A stretch of DNA of 64,000 nucleotides from Streptomyces sp. NBC_01591 (GTDB taxonomy: Bacteria > Actinomycetota > Actinomycetes > Streptomycetales > Streptomycetaceae), in NCBI RefSeq assembly GCF_035918155.1, contig NZ_CP109327.1, positions 3,224,001-3,288,000 on the forward strand. Reading direction: 5' to 3'. The stretch's first letter is position 1. The number at the start of each line of letters is the position of its first letter. Made by a program: the position numbers and the translations under genes. Shown here one piece after another: positions 50,936 through 60,272 of the stretch. The notes beneath the pieces are model-generated. The model had not been told where the DNA came from, ran no database searches, and was given only the letters and a program-made list of their open reading frames with translations.

Positions 50936-51616
50936 TCAGGCGCTGTCACCCGCGGACTTCTCACCGGTCAGGTAGGCGGAGACGACGACATTCGCGTCGT
51001 ACGAGTGCGTCGCCCGGTCGAAGGTGCCGCCGCAGGTGATCAGGCGGAGCTCCGCCCGGCCGTCCTTGCGCGGGCCGTACGCCTTGTCGGCGTCGAAGCG
51101 CGCCCGGGTGAAGACCTGGACGTCGTCAATGGTGAATTCGGCGACGGTTCCGTCGGCGCGGGTGATCTCGACCTTGGCGCCGGGGCGGGCCGCGCTCAGT
51201 CCGTAGAAGACGGCCGGTCTGGTCTCGGTGTCGACATGTCCGACGAGGAGGGCGGGGCCCTTGGCACCGGGCTCGGTGCCGCCGCCGTACCAGCCGACGG
51301 TCTGGGGCGTGTCGAACGGGGGCGGTTCGATCGCCCCGTCCTTGTCCAGGCCGCGGGCGACCACGGGAGCCTCGACGCCGATCGACGGGACCTCGACCCG
51401 CTCCGGCACCGCGCCCTCGATCGGGTCGTGCGGCGGGGGCAGCGGTACGCCGAGGGGGCGCCCCACCGCGGCGACATCGCCGGTGGTCGGGGCGGAACTG
51501 GCGCCGGAGCCGTCGGTGATGCCGCGGCCCCAGAGCCACAGGCCCAGCAGCAGGACGGCCCAGACCACTCCGGCGAGCAGCCTGCCGTGACCCGCCGGGC
51601 TGTCCGGGGCGGACAT
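50936..51616 (-). CDS. Class F sortase
   Basis: 226 aa with an N-terminal membrane anchor (LLAGVVWAVLLLGLWLWGRG). The sortase barrel holds the catalytic His in PALLVGHVDTETRPAVFYGL and the Cys in LRLITCGGTFDRATHSYDAN. The Arg usually expected near the C-terminus is not obvious in HSYDANVVVSAYL. It would sit outside the membrane and join proteins to the wall or to each other. It starts one base after the stop of a small secreted-protein gene, so the pair is coupled and that protein is a plausible partner. Confidence 0.88.
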   Translation of the reverse strand: MSAPDSPAGHGRLLAGVVWAVLLLGLWLWGRGITDGSGASSAPTTGDVAAVGRPLGVPLPPPHDPIEGAVPERVEVPSIGVEAPVVARGLDKDGAIEPPPFDTPQTVGWYGGGTEPGAKGPALLVGHVDTETRPAVFYGLSAARPGAKVEITRADGTVAEFTIDDVQVFTRARFDADKAYGPRKDGRAELRLITCGGTFDRATHSYDANVVVSAYLTGEKSAGDSA

Positions 51617-51617
51617 G

Positions 51618-52187
51618 TCAGTCCGAGGCCGGACGGCGACGGCGCGCGCTGCGGAACGCGACGGCGACGGCCGCGACGGCTGCCAGGGCCAGTCCGATCA
51701 CCGCGTGCACGGTGCCGGGGCCTTCCTGCCGGGCCTCCCGGTCGGCGAGCAGGGCGGTGCCGCCGCCTCCCGCGGGAACCGGGGCGAGGGGGGTGGCCCG
51801 GCCGCGGTCGACGACGGTGACCGTGCCGGCGGCCTCGGCGTCTTTGTCGTCCTTGCAGGCGACCCGGATGTCGTAGTCGCCCGGGGTGGCGTCCGAGCTG
51901 ATCCGGGCCTCGGCGAAGAGGCCCCCGCCCGCGGCGGGCGAGAAGCGCGCCTCCGAGACGAAGACATCGGATTCGCCGGTGGCCTCGCGGCCCTCGCAGC
52001 CCTCCAGCCGCAGATCCACCTCGCCGCCCGGTGCGACGGAGGACGGGGTCGCCGTCAGGGAGGCGCTGGATTCGCGGCCTTTCTCCTGGGCGGGCCCGGA
52101 GTCGGAGTCGGCCAGTGCGGCGGAGGCCGGCACCAGGGTCGCCGCGACGACCGCGGCGGCACAGAACGTGAGGGTTATGGAACGCAT
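51618..52187 (-). CDS. Secreted, C-terminally anchored small protein coupled to the sortase
   Basis: 189 aa from ATG 52187 with GGAGG upstream. The signal peptide MRSITLTFCAAAVVAATLVP is followed by an Ig-like beta domain (residues about 45-130, SLTATPSSVAPGGEVDLRLE, DVFVSEARF) with two cysteines. A Pro/Gly linker, a hydrophobic segment (VHAVIGLALAAVAAVAVAF) and RSARRRRPASD end it. There is no LPXTG-like motif before the helix, so it is anchored by the membrane helix or by an unknown signal. Tight coupling to the class F sortase suggests a joint function. Confidence 0.75.
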   Translation of the reverse strand: MRSITLTFCAAAVVAATLVPASAALADSDSGPAQEKGRESSASLTATPSSVAPGGEVDLRLEGCEGREATGESDVFVSEARFSPAAGGGLFAEARISSDATPGDYDIRVACKDDKDAEAAGTVTVVDRGRATPLAPVPAGGGGTALLADREARQEGPGTVHAVIGLALAAVAAVAVAFRSARRRRPASD

Positions 52188-52314
52188 CGTGAACCTCCTC
52201 AGTGCAGGTTCACCCCTCCGGAGGGTTTTCGCATCCGCAGGAGCGCGGGGGACGGGTCCGCGAGCACCGCCCGGAACCCTCCCCCGCTCCCCCCGGGGCC
52301 GTGCCCCGCCGGGC

Positions 52315-53103
52315 TCAGCCCGCGTCGATGAGATCGACCAGGTCGGCGATCGAGTCGACGACCGTGGACGGCCGGAAGGGGTACTTGTCGATGTCGGCGA
52401 CCGTGGTGAGACCGGTGAGGACGAGGAAGGTCTGCATCCCCGCCTCCAGGCCGGCCAGCACATCGGTGTCCATCCGGTCGCCGATCATGGCGCTGGACTC
52501 GGAGTGGGCGCCGATCGCGTTGAGCCCGGTGCGCATCATCAGCGGGTTGGGCTTGCCCGCGAAGTACGGGGCCTTGCCGGTGGCCTTGGTGATGAGGGCG
52601 GCGACGGACCCGGTGGCGGGCAGCGGGCCCTCGGCGGACGGGCCGGTCTCGTCGGGGTTGGTGCAGATGAAGCGGGCGCCGCCGTTGATCAGCCGGATCG
52701 CCTTGGTGAGCGCCTCGAAGCTGTACGTGCGGGTCTCGCCGAGGACCACGTAGTCGGGTTCGTGGTCGGTGAGGACGTAGCCGATGTCGTGCAGGGCGGT
52801 GGTGAGGCCGGCCTCACCGATGACGTACGCCGTGCCGCCGGGCCGCTGGTCGTCCAGGAACTGGGCGGTGGCCAGGGCGGAGGTCCAGATGTTCTCCACG
52901 GGCACGTCCAGGCCCATGCGGTTCAGCCGGGCGTGCAGGTCGCGGGCGGTGTAGATGGAGTTGTTGGTGAGGACCAGGAAGGGCAGCCCGGAGTCACGCA
53001 ACCGCTTGATGAAGGCATCCGCCCCGGGGATCGGCGTCCCCTCGTGGATCAGGACTCCGTCCATGTCGGTGAGCCAGGATGAGATCGGCTTGCGCTCTGC
53101 CAT
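52315..53103 (-). CDS. HAD-IIA family phosphatase (NagD-like)
   Basis: 262 aa from ATG 53103 with GGAG upstream. WLTDMDGVLIHEGTPIPGAD holds the DxD nucleophile motif, FLVLTNNSIYTARDL the second motif Asn/Thr, and FAGKPNPLMMRTGLNAIGAH plus SSAMIGDRMDTDVLAGLEAG the Lys and the metal Asp pair. The C2-type cap between them identifies subclass IIA. It dephosphorylates small sugar or nucleotide phosphates in the cytoplasm. Upstream is the GntR relic region. Codon use is normal. Confidence 0.92.
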   Translation of the reverse strand: MAERKPISSWLTDMDGVLIHEGTPIPGADAFIKRLRDSGLPFLVLTNNSIYTARDLHARLNRMGLDVPVENIWTSALATAQFLDDQRPGGTAYVIGEAGLTTALHDIGYVLTDHEPDYVVLGETRTYSFEALTKAIRLINGGARFICTNPDETGPSAEGPLPATGSVAALITKATGKAPYFAGKPNPLMMRTGLNAIGAHSESSAMIGDRMDTDVLAGLEAGMQTFLVLTGLTTVADIDKYPFRPSTVVDSIADLVDLIDAG

Positions 53104-53307
53104 GTGTGGGACTCCTGCCGTACGCCGTGTGCGGGGACGCCGGCGGCACCGCGTTGTGCAGCGCCGACGCCCCCGATTTTAGGCCGTTCGTTCGACCTGC
53201 CCCGACTGTCGGCGAGGAATTGAGCGTGGGACTGGACCCATTACCTTTTCGCGATGATCGACCGGAGGTCCATACCCCTGCCGTGAGTCCGGCGGGTTGT
53301 ACGAGAC

Positions 53308-54979
<1,672 letters not shown>

Positions 54980-54985
54980 CTACGC

Positions 54986-56113
54986 TCACACCCCGTCCGC
55001 GCCGCCGGACCGCCCGAACAAGGGGGCCAGGACCAGCTGAGCGGCCCCCTCCGCGACCGGCCGGTCCCCTCCCCCCGCGGCGGCGACCGGCACCGGCGCG
55101 TCGATACCGCCCCGCCGGGCGCGCTCGTCGATCACGGCGCCGACGCCCCGTACGTAGGCGTCGGGATCGGCGGCCACCGTGCGGCCGCCGAGCACCACCC
55201 GGTCGATGTCGAGCAGCCCGACGAGATTGGCGGCGCCGGTCCCCAGTACCCGGGCGGCCTCCGCGACATCCCCCCGGGCGACCGCGGCGAGACACAGCGC
55301 CTCGATGCAGCCTCGCCCCCCGCAGCCGCAGACCGGCCCGTCCAGCTGGACGGTCTGGTGCCCGAACTCACCGGCCGCGCTACGGGCCCCGCGATGCAGC
55401 ACCCCGCCGAGGACCAGCCCGGCGCCGAGCCCGGTCCCGAGGTGCAGATACGCGAAGTCGCCCCCGCCCGCCGCCCGCAGGGCGAGCCCGAGGGCGGCGG
55501 CGTTGGTGTCCTTGTCGACGACGACGGGCAGCCCGGTCCGTACGGCGAGCGCGTCCCGCAACGGATAGCCGTCCCACTGCGGGAACCCGGTGACGCGGTG
55601 CAGCACCCCGCCCGGGTGGTCGAGCGGGCCAGGTACCGCGACGCCGACTCCGAGCACCTGCCGGTCTTCCCGCCCCGCGCCCCCGCCCCGTACCGCCGCC
55701 ACCGCGTCCGCCACCGCGTCCGTCGCCGCCGCGAGCACCTCGTCCGCCGGGGCGCCGAGGTCCAGCGGGGCAGTGCGGCTCGCGGCGACCGCGCCGGACA
55801 GGTCGACGAGCACCACCGACAGTTCGTCACGGTCCAGGTGCAGGCCGACCGCGTACCCGGCGTCCGGCACCAGCCGCAGCACGGTGCGCGGTTTGCCCCC
55901 GGTGGAGGCCCGGTGGCCCGCCTCGGCCGCCAGGCCCTCGGCCCGCAGCCGGGCGGTGATCTTGCTGACGGCCTGCGGCGTGAGCCCCGTGCGCTCGGCC
56001 AGTTCGAGCCTGCTGATGCCGCGCTCGCCCGCCACCCGCAGCAGATCCAGCACCAGCGCGGCGTTGTGGCTGCGCAGCGTCGGCAGGTTGGCGCCGCTAT
56101 TGCTCCTGTTCAC
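54986..56113 (-). CDS. ROK-family transcriptional regulator
   Basis: 375 aa from GTG 56113; the 28 residues upstream in frame are Cys/Arg-rich and unlikely. The N-terminal winged helix (LDLLRVAGERGISRLELAER, LTPQAVSKITARLRAEGLAA) is typical of NagC/XylR-type ROK regulators. The ROK domain contains GLPVVVDKDTNAAALGLALR, the EFGHQTV region, and the zinc motif CGCGGRGCIEA. The kinase DxGGT phosphate loop is not preserved (LHLDRDELSVVLVDLSG), so it is a regulator rather than a sugar kinase. It is divergent from a sugar-type oxidoreductase, with an inverted repeat between them. Confidence 0.9.
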   Translation of the reverse strand: MNRSNSGANLPTLRSHNAALVLDLLRVAGERGISRLELAERTGLTPQAVSKITARLRAEGLAAEAGHRASTGGKPRTVLRLVPDAGYAVGLHLDRDELSVVLVDLSGAVAASRTAPLDLGAPADEVLAAATDAVADAVAAVRGGGAGREDRQVLGVGVAVPGPLDHPGGVLHRVTGFPQWDGYPLRDALAVRTGLPVVVDKDTNAAALGLALRAAGGGDFAYLHLGTGLGAGLVLGGVLHRGARSAAGEFGHQTVQLDGPVCGCGGRGCIEALCLAAVARGDVAEAARVLGTGAANLVGLLDIDRVVLGGRTVAADPDAYVRGVGAVIDERARRGGIDAPVPVAAAGGGDRPVAEGAAQLVLAPLFGRSGGADGV

Positions 56114-56143
56114 CGCACCATTGTCCCTGTCGCTTGCACTATG

Positions 56144-56156
56144 GCAACAGCGTTGC
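56144..56156. promoter_or_regulatory. Inverted repeat in the ROK/oxidoreductase promoter
   Basis: GCAACAGCGTTGC is a perfect 5-bp inverted repeat with a 3-nt centre between the divergent starts (56113 and 56170), a plausible ROK operator. Confidence 0.5.
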
Positions 56157-56169
56157 TTAAGTGGCAGGC

Positions 56170-57348
56170 ATGACTGGCAACGCGACTCACGAGACATCCG
56201 GGCTGTCCGAGACCCCCCTGCGCGTCGGACTCGTCGGCTACGGCCTGGCGGGTTCCGTCTTCCACGCCCCGCTGATCGCCGCGACCGACGGTCTCGTCCT
56301 CGACACGGTCGTCACCTCGAACGAGGAGCGGCGGGCCCAGGCACGCGCCGAGTTCCCCGGCGTACGGTTCGCCGCGTCGCCGCAGGAGCTGTGGGAGCGT
56401 GCGGACGGCCCCGACGCGCTCGATCTGATCGTGATCGCCTCGCCGAACAGGACCCATGTCCCGATCGCGACCGCCGCGCTGGAGGCCGGCCTGCCGGTCG
56501 TCGTGGACAAGCCGGTCGCCGGTACGGCGGCCGAGGCGCGCGGGCTCGCGGTCCTGGCCGAGGAGCGCGGGCTGCTGCTCTCGGTCTTCCAGAACCGCCG
56601 CTGGGACAACGACTTCCGCACTCTCGCCCGCCTGGTCGCGGACGGCGAGCTGGGCGACGTACAGCGCTTCGAGTCCCGCTTCGAGCGGTGGCGCCCGCAG
56701 CCGAAGGGCGGCTGGCGGGAGTCGGGCGACCCGCAGGAGATCGGCGGGCTGCTGTACGACCTGGGCAGCCATGTCGTCGACCAGGCGCTCACCCTGTTCG
56801 GGCCGGCGGCGCTGGTGTACGCGGAGTCCGATGTGCGCCGCCCCGGCGCCGCCGCCGACGACGACACGTTCATCGCGATCACCCATGTGAACGGGGTCCG
56901 CTCGCATCTGTACGTCAGTGCCACGACGGCCCAGCTCGGCCCGCGCTTCCGGGTGCTCGGCCGGACCGCCGGCTATGTGAAGTACGGCCTCGATCCGCAG
57001 GAGGCCGACCTGCGCGCGGGCCTGCGTCCGGCGGCGGACCGGCCGTGGGGCGAGGAGCCGGAGGAGCTGTGGGGCCGGATCGGCTCGGGCGAGTCCCCGC
57101 TGACGGGCGGCGGCACCCCGGTCCGCACGCTGCCGGGCGACTATCCCGCGTACTACGCGGCGGTCGCCGACGCGCTGCGCGGAAAGGGTGAAAATCCGGT
57201 GAACGCCCTTCAGGCCGCGGCGGCGCTGGATGTCCTGGAAGCGGCCCGCCGTTCGGCCCGCGAGGGCGTCACCGTGAAACTGCCGCCCGCCACAACCCCG
57301 TCCGCCACCAATTCCGCTTCCGCCGATACAGAGGAGCAGCCCGTATGA
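56170..57348 (+). CDS. Gfo/Idh/MocA-family oxidoreductase
   Basis: 392 aa from ATG 56170 (an in-frame GTG at 56161 is also possible). The Rossmann domain begins LRVGLVGYGLAGSVFHAPLI (GxGxxG). VIASPNRTHVPIATAALEAG and VVVDKPVAGTAAEARGLAVL include the Lys of the conserved EKP-like motif, here DKP. GGGLLYDLGSHVVDQALTLF-type sequence (GGLLYDLGSHVVDQ) carries the catalytic Asp/His. It oxidises or reduces a sugar derivative with NAD(P). The gene overlaps UPF0303 by ATGA and is divergent from the ROK regulator, which probably senses its substrate. Confidence 0.92.
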   Translation: MTGNATHETSGLSETPLRVGLVGYGLAGSVFHAPLIAATDGLVLDTVVTSNEERRAQARAEFPGVRFAASPQELWERADGPDALDLIVIASPNRTHVPIATAALEAGLPVVVDKPVAGTAAEARGLAVLAEERGLLLSVFQNRRWDNDFRTLARLVADGELGDVQRFESRFERWRPQPKGGWRESGDPQEIGGLLYDLGSHVVDQALTLFGPAALVYAESDVRRPGAAADDDTFIAITHVNGVRSHLYVSATTAQLGPRFRVLGRTAGYVKYGLDPQEADLRAGLRPAADRPWGEEPEELWGRIGSGESPLTGGGTPVRTLPGDYPAYYAAVADALRGKGENPVNALQAAAALDVLEAARRSAREGVTVKLPPATTPSATNSASADTEEQPV

Positions 57349-57824
57349 GCCCCAACGCTCCGACCATCTCCGAGCTCATCGCCCAGGAGCGCCGACTTAC
57401 ACTGCCACATTTCAGCTACGACGACGCGTACGCGCTCGGCGACCTGCTCGTCTCGATGGCCCGGAAACGGCACGCCCCGGTCGCGATCGACATCCGCCGC
57501 GGCGCACAGCAGATGTTCCATGCCGCGCTGCCGGGTTCGAGCGCGGACAACGACGCCTGGATCGACCGCAAGCGCAAGGTCGTGGAACGGTACGGCGAGA
57601 GTTCGTACCTCGTCGGAACGCGGTTCCGGGCGAAGGGGACGACCTTCGACGACTCCTCGCGCCTGAACCCGAGCGTCTATGCCGCGCACGGCGGCTCGTT
57701 CCCCATCGCGGTCGAGGGCGCGGGCGTCATCGGCTCGGTCACGGTCTCGGGCCTGCCCCAGGCAGAGGACCACGCCATGGTGGTCGAGGCGCTGGAGCAG
57801 TTCGCGACGACGCTCGACACGTAA
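57345..57824 (+). CDS. UPF0303/heme-degrading-domain-like protein
   Basis: 159 aa, ATG overlapping the previous stop. Characteristic sequence includes FSYDDAYALGDLLVSMARKR, APVAIDIRRGAQQMFHAALP, and HGGSFPIAVEGAGVIGSVTV followed by SGLPQAEDHAMVVEAL. This is the HbpS-like/UPF0303 fold. Family members bind heme or act in protein quality control; the role with a Gfo/Idh oxidoreductase is unknown. It is cytoplasmic, with no signal peptide (unlike secreted HbpS). Confidence 0.88.
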   Translation: MSPNAPTISELIAQERRLTLPHFSYDDAYALGDLLVSMARKRHAPVAIDIRRGAQQMFHAALPGSSADNDAWIDRKRKVVERYGESSYLVGTRFRAKGTTFDDSSRLNPSVYAAHGGSFPIAVEGAGVIGSVTVSGLPQAEDHAMVVEALEQFATTLDT

Positions 57825-57884
57825 CGAAAGACGCGCGGGCGGGGCGGCCCCCGGACACACCCGGCGACCGCCCCGCCCCAACCG

Positions 57885-58745
57885 CTACGCGTCCTTGAGC
57901 TCCTGCCGCTGCCGCCCCAGCCCGGCGATCTCCAGCTCCACGACATCCCCGGCCCGCAGATACGGCTTGGGCTCCGGCTGACCGAGGGCGACCCCGGCCG
58001 GCGTGCCGGTGTTGATCACATCGCCCGGGTACAGCGTCATGAAGTGGCTCAGATACCGGACCACCTCGCCCACCGGGAAGATCTGGTCGGCCGTCGTGCC
58101 GTCCTGCTTCAGCTCGCCGTTGACCCAGAGCTTCAGCGGCAGCGCCTGCGGGTCGGCGATCTCGTCCGCCGTCACCAGCCACGGCCCCAGCGGGTTGAAC
58201 GTCTCGCAGTTCTTGCCCTTGTCCCAGGTGCCGCCGCGCTCGATCTGGAATTCGCGCTCGGAGACATCGTGCGCGGTCGCGTATCCGGCGACGTGCGCGA
58301 GCCCCTCCTCGGCGGATTCCAGGTAGCGGGCGGTGCGCCCGATGACGACCGCGAGCTCCACCTCCCAGTCGGTCTTGACGCTGCCACGCGGCACCAGCAC
58401 CGTGTCTTCGGGCCCGACGACGGTGTCCGGCGCCTTGAAGAACAGGATCGGCTCGGTGGGTATCGCCGCACCGGTCTCGGTGGCGTGGTCGTGGTAGTTC
58501 AGCCCGATGCACACGATCTTGCCGATCCGGGCGAGCGGCGGCCCGACCCGCAGCCCCTCGGCGTCGAGCTCGGGCAGCTCGCCGGGCGCGGCCGCGGCGG
58601 CCCGTACCCGGGCGAGCGCCGACTCGTCGGCGAGCAGGGCGCTGTCGATGTCGGTGACGATTCCCGACAGGTCGCGCAGGGTTCCGTTCCCGTCCAGCAG
58701 CGCCGGTCGTTCCGCGCCTGCCGTACCCACACGAAGCAGCTTCAA
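57885..58745 (-). CDS. Fumarylacetoacetate hydrolase family protein
   Basis: 286 aa from TTG 58745 (MKLLRVGTAGAER) with GGGAG 8 nt upstream; the ATG 75 bases further up adds unrelated residues. The FAH fold shows IGKIVCIGLNYHDHATETG, FFKAPDTVVGPEDTVLVPRG, the metal ligands in KTDWEVELAVVIGRTARYL, and GDVINTGTPAGVALGQPEPK. Enzymes of this group are acylpyruvases, oxaloacetate decarboxylases or 2-keto-3-deoxy sugar hydrolases. The sugar-type neighbours make a keto-deoxy sugar plausible, but this is inference. Confidence 0.92.
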   Translation of the reverse strand: MKLLRVGTAGAERPALLDGNGTLRDLSGIVTDIDSALLADESALARVRAAAAAPGELPELDAEGLRVGPPLARIGKIVCIGLNYHDHATETGAAIPTEPILFFKAPDTVVGPEDTVLVPRGSVKTDWEVELAVVIGRTARYLESAEEGLAHVAGYATAHDVSEREFQIERGGTWDKGKNCETFNPLGPWLVTADEIADPQALPLKLWVNGELKQDGTTADQIFPVGEVVRYLSHFMTLYPGDVINTGTPAGVALGQPEPKPYLRAGDVVELEIAGLGRQRQELKDA

Positions 58746-58881
58746 CGGTCTGTCTCCCTCTGGTCGAGATCGGGCCCGTCGGATGGGTGGCGGCCATCGC
58801 AGGCTTGTCCGATCGTCCAAGACGTCCGATCACTCTGCAAGACCCTGTTCACACTCTGGACCGGCGCACCAGCTGCCCCGA

Positions 58882-59652
58882 TTACGCCGCGGTGGCCATG
58901 GCGGCTCCGGCGGCCGGCATGTCGCGGTACAGGACGGCCCGCTCGATCGCGGTCCAGGTGGTGCTCGTGACGACGTACAGCGCGGCGGCGAGCGGGACGA
59001 CGGCCACGGTGAAGAGGGTGGCGAAGGACATCAGCGGCATCAGCTTCGTCATCGCGCCCATGCCGGGCACCGGCTGTCCGTCGGGGCCGGTGGCCGGGGT
59101 GACGGGGTTGGCGGCCATCTGCCGCTTCGTACGCCGGAAGTTGAACGTGGCCACGGCGGCGACGATCGCGAACAGGCCGAGGTAGACCAGTCCCTGCGCG
59201 CCGAACAGCCCGCCGTGCGCGAGCGCGTCGTGCCAGCGCTCACCGAGCGGGGCGTCGAAGAGCTGGTGGCCGAGCAGCGCGTTGGGTTCGCCGCCGATCT
59301 TCTGGCTGGAGAAGAGGTGGTAGAGCAGGAAGAAGGCGGGCATCTGCAGCAGGCTGGGCAGGCAGCCGGAGAGCGGCGAGACCTTCTCCTCCCTGTGCAG
59401 TTCCATGAGCGCCTTCTGCATGCGCTCGGGGTTCTTGCCGTGCTTCTTGCGCAGCTCGGCGATCTGCGGCTGGAGCCTGGTGCGGGCCTTCTGCCCCCGC
59501 GCCGCGGCCCGCGACAGGGGGTGCACGGCGAGCCGTACGAGCGCGGTGAACAGCACGATGGCGGCGGCGGTGGACGCGGTCTGGAAGAGCGGGTGCAGTG
59601 CATCGGCCAGCGCGCCGACCAGGTCGGCGAATGCGGACATGAAGACGGACAT
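58882..59652 (-). CDS. Membrane protein insertase, YidC/Oxa1 family (second paralog)
   Basis: 256 aa from ATG 59652 with GGAGGG upstream. The YidC core is present: FTALVRLAVHPLSRAAARGQ with the conserved Arg of the hydrophilic groove, the two-helix cytoplasmic loop (LQPQIAELRKKHGKNPERMQ), LSGCLPSLLQMPAFFLLYHL, and C-terminal MPLMSFATLFTVAVVPLAAA. It is shorter than the main YidC, which in Streptomyces sits near the chromosome origin after rnpA. It is preceded by a DUF6412 gene. It inserts proteins into the membrane; its clients are unknown. Confidence 0.9.
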   Translation of the reverse strand: MSVFMSAFADLVGALADALHPLFQTASTAAAIVLFTALVRLAVHPLSRAAARGQKARTRLQPQIAELRKKHGKNPERMQKALMELHREEKVSPLSGCLPSLLQMPAFFLLYHLFSSQKIGGEPNALLGHQLFDAPLGERWHDALAHGGLFGAQGLVYLGLFAIVAAVATFNFRRTKRQMAANPVTPATGPDGQPVPGMGAMTKLMPLMSFATLFTVAVVPLAAALYVVTSTTWTAIERAVLYRDMPAAGAAMATAA

Positions 59653-59776
59653 GGGTGAGCCCTCCGAGGGTCTCGTCGTGCCGGGAGGAAGTACGGACTC
59701 GGCATGACGGGCCGCGCGGGGCGCCCATGGGGCACCCGCTGGGGTGGCTGCTGCTGCTTGCTACTGCTGCGAGCCC

Positions 59777-60109
59777 CTACGCGGCCGTCGGAAGGGCGCG
59801 GCCGGGGGCTCGGGGGCGCCTGCGCCCCTTGGCGTCCGGGTCTCTCTGCGGAAGGAACGCGGTGCGTTTCTCCCGGTCGCGGATGGCGGTGCGGACCCGG
59901 GTGCGGGGCACCGGGGCGGCGCAGCGGGCGCTGATGACCGAGGCCACGGCGAGCGCGGAGCCGGCGGCGGCGGTCGCGGCGAGCGCGACCGCGGCGGAGA
60001 GGCTGCCGCCCTCGGCGAGGAGGACTTCGGTGATGAGGAAGAGCAGCAGCCCGGCGGGGCGGAGCAGCCGGGCGAGGCCATTGCGCAACCGGCTCACGTC
60101 ACCGTTCAT
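59777..60109 (-). CDS. DUF6412 small membrane protein
   Basis: 110 aa from ATG 60109 with AGGGGAGGGG upstream. Two hydrophobic segments (LLRPAGLLLFLITEVLLAEG and AVALAATAAAGSALAVASVI) form a hairpin. The basic C-terminal tail (RTRVRTAIRDREKRTAFLPQ) is cytoplasmic. It is the usual partner upstream of the extra YidC in Streptomyces as I recall it. The two genes are 124 bp apart on one strand. Function unknown, possibly an assembly factor or regulator of that insertase. Confidence 0.75.
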   Translation of the reverse strand: MNGDVSRLRNGLARLLRPAGLLLFLITEVLLAEGGSLSAAVALAATAAAGSALAVASVISARCAAPVPRTRVRTAIRDREKRTAFLPQRDPDAKGRRRPRAPGRALPTAA

Positions 60110-60174
60110 CGGCCCCTCCCCTCTTCCCCTGACCCGTGCCGTTCGCACACACGCGCGCCTGATGCTCTCCAGCC

Positions 60175-60250
60175 GTTATACACGATGGGACCGAATACGC
60201 GATGGGACCGGACACACGAGCGATGGGACCGGATACACGATGGGTCCGGC
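60175..60250 (-). promoter_or_regulatory. Promoter with four direct repeats upstream of DUF6412-yidC
   Basis: CGATGGGACCG or a one-base variant starts at 60183, 60200, 60221 and 60238 (spacing 17, 21, 17). A TATAAC -10 box lies at 60175-60180 on the minus strand, 66 bp before the DUF6412 start. The first repeats overlap the -35 region. A dedicated regulator is likely. Confidence 0.6.
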
Positions 60251-60272
60251 AGCCCCGTCCGCCCGGCGTCGG

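Noticed and set aside
49761..50975. 404-aa intact protein
   Set aside because: Only codons about 62-231 match GlxA. The ends read tRNA flank and antisense of the GH6 fragment and sortase.
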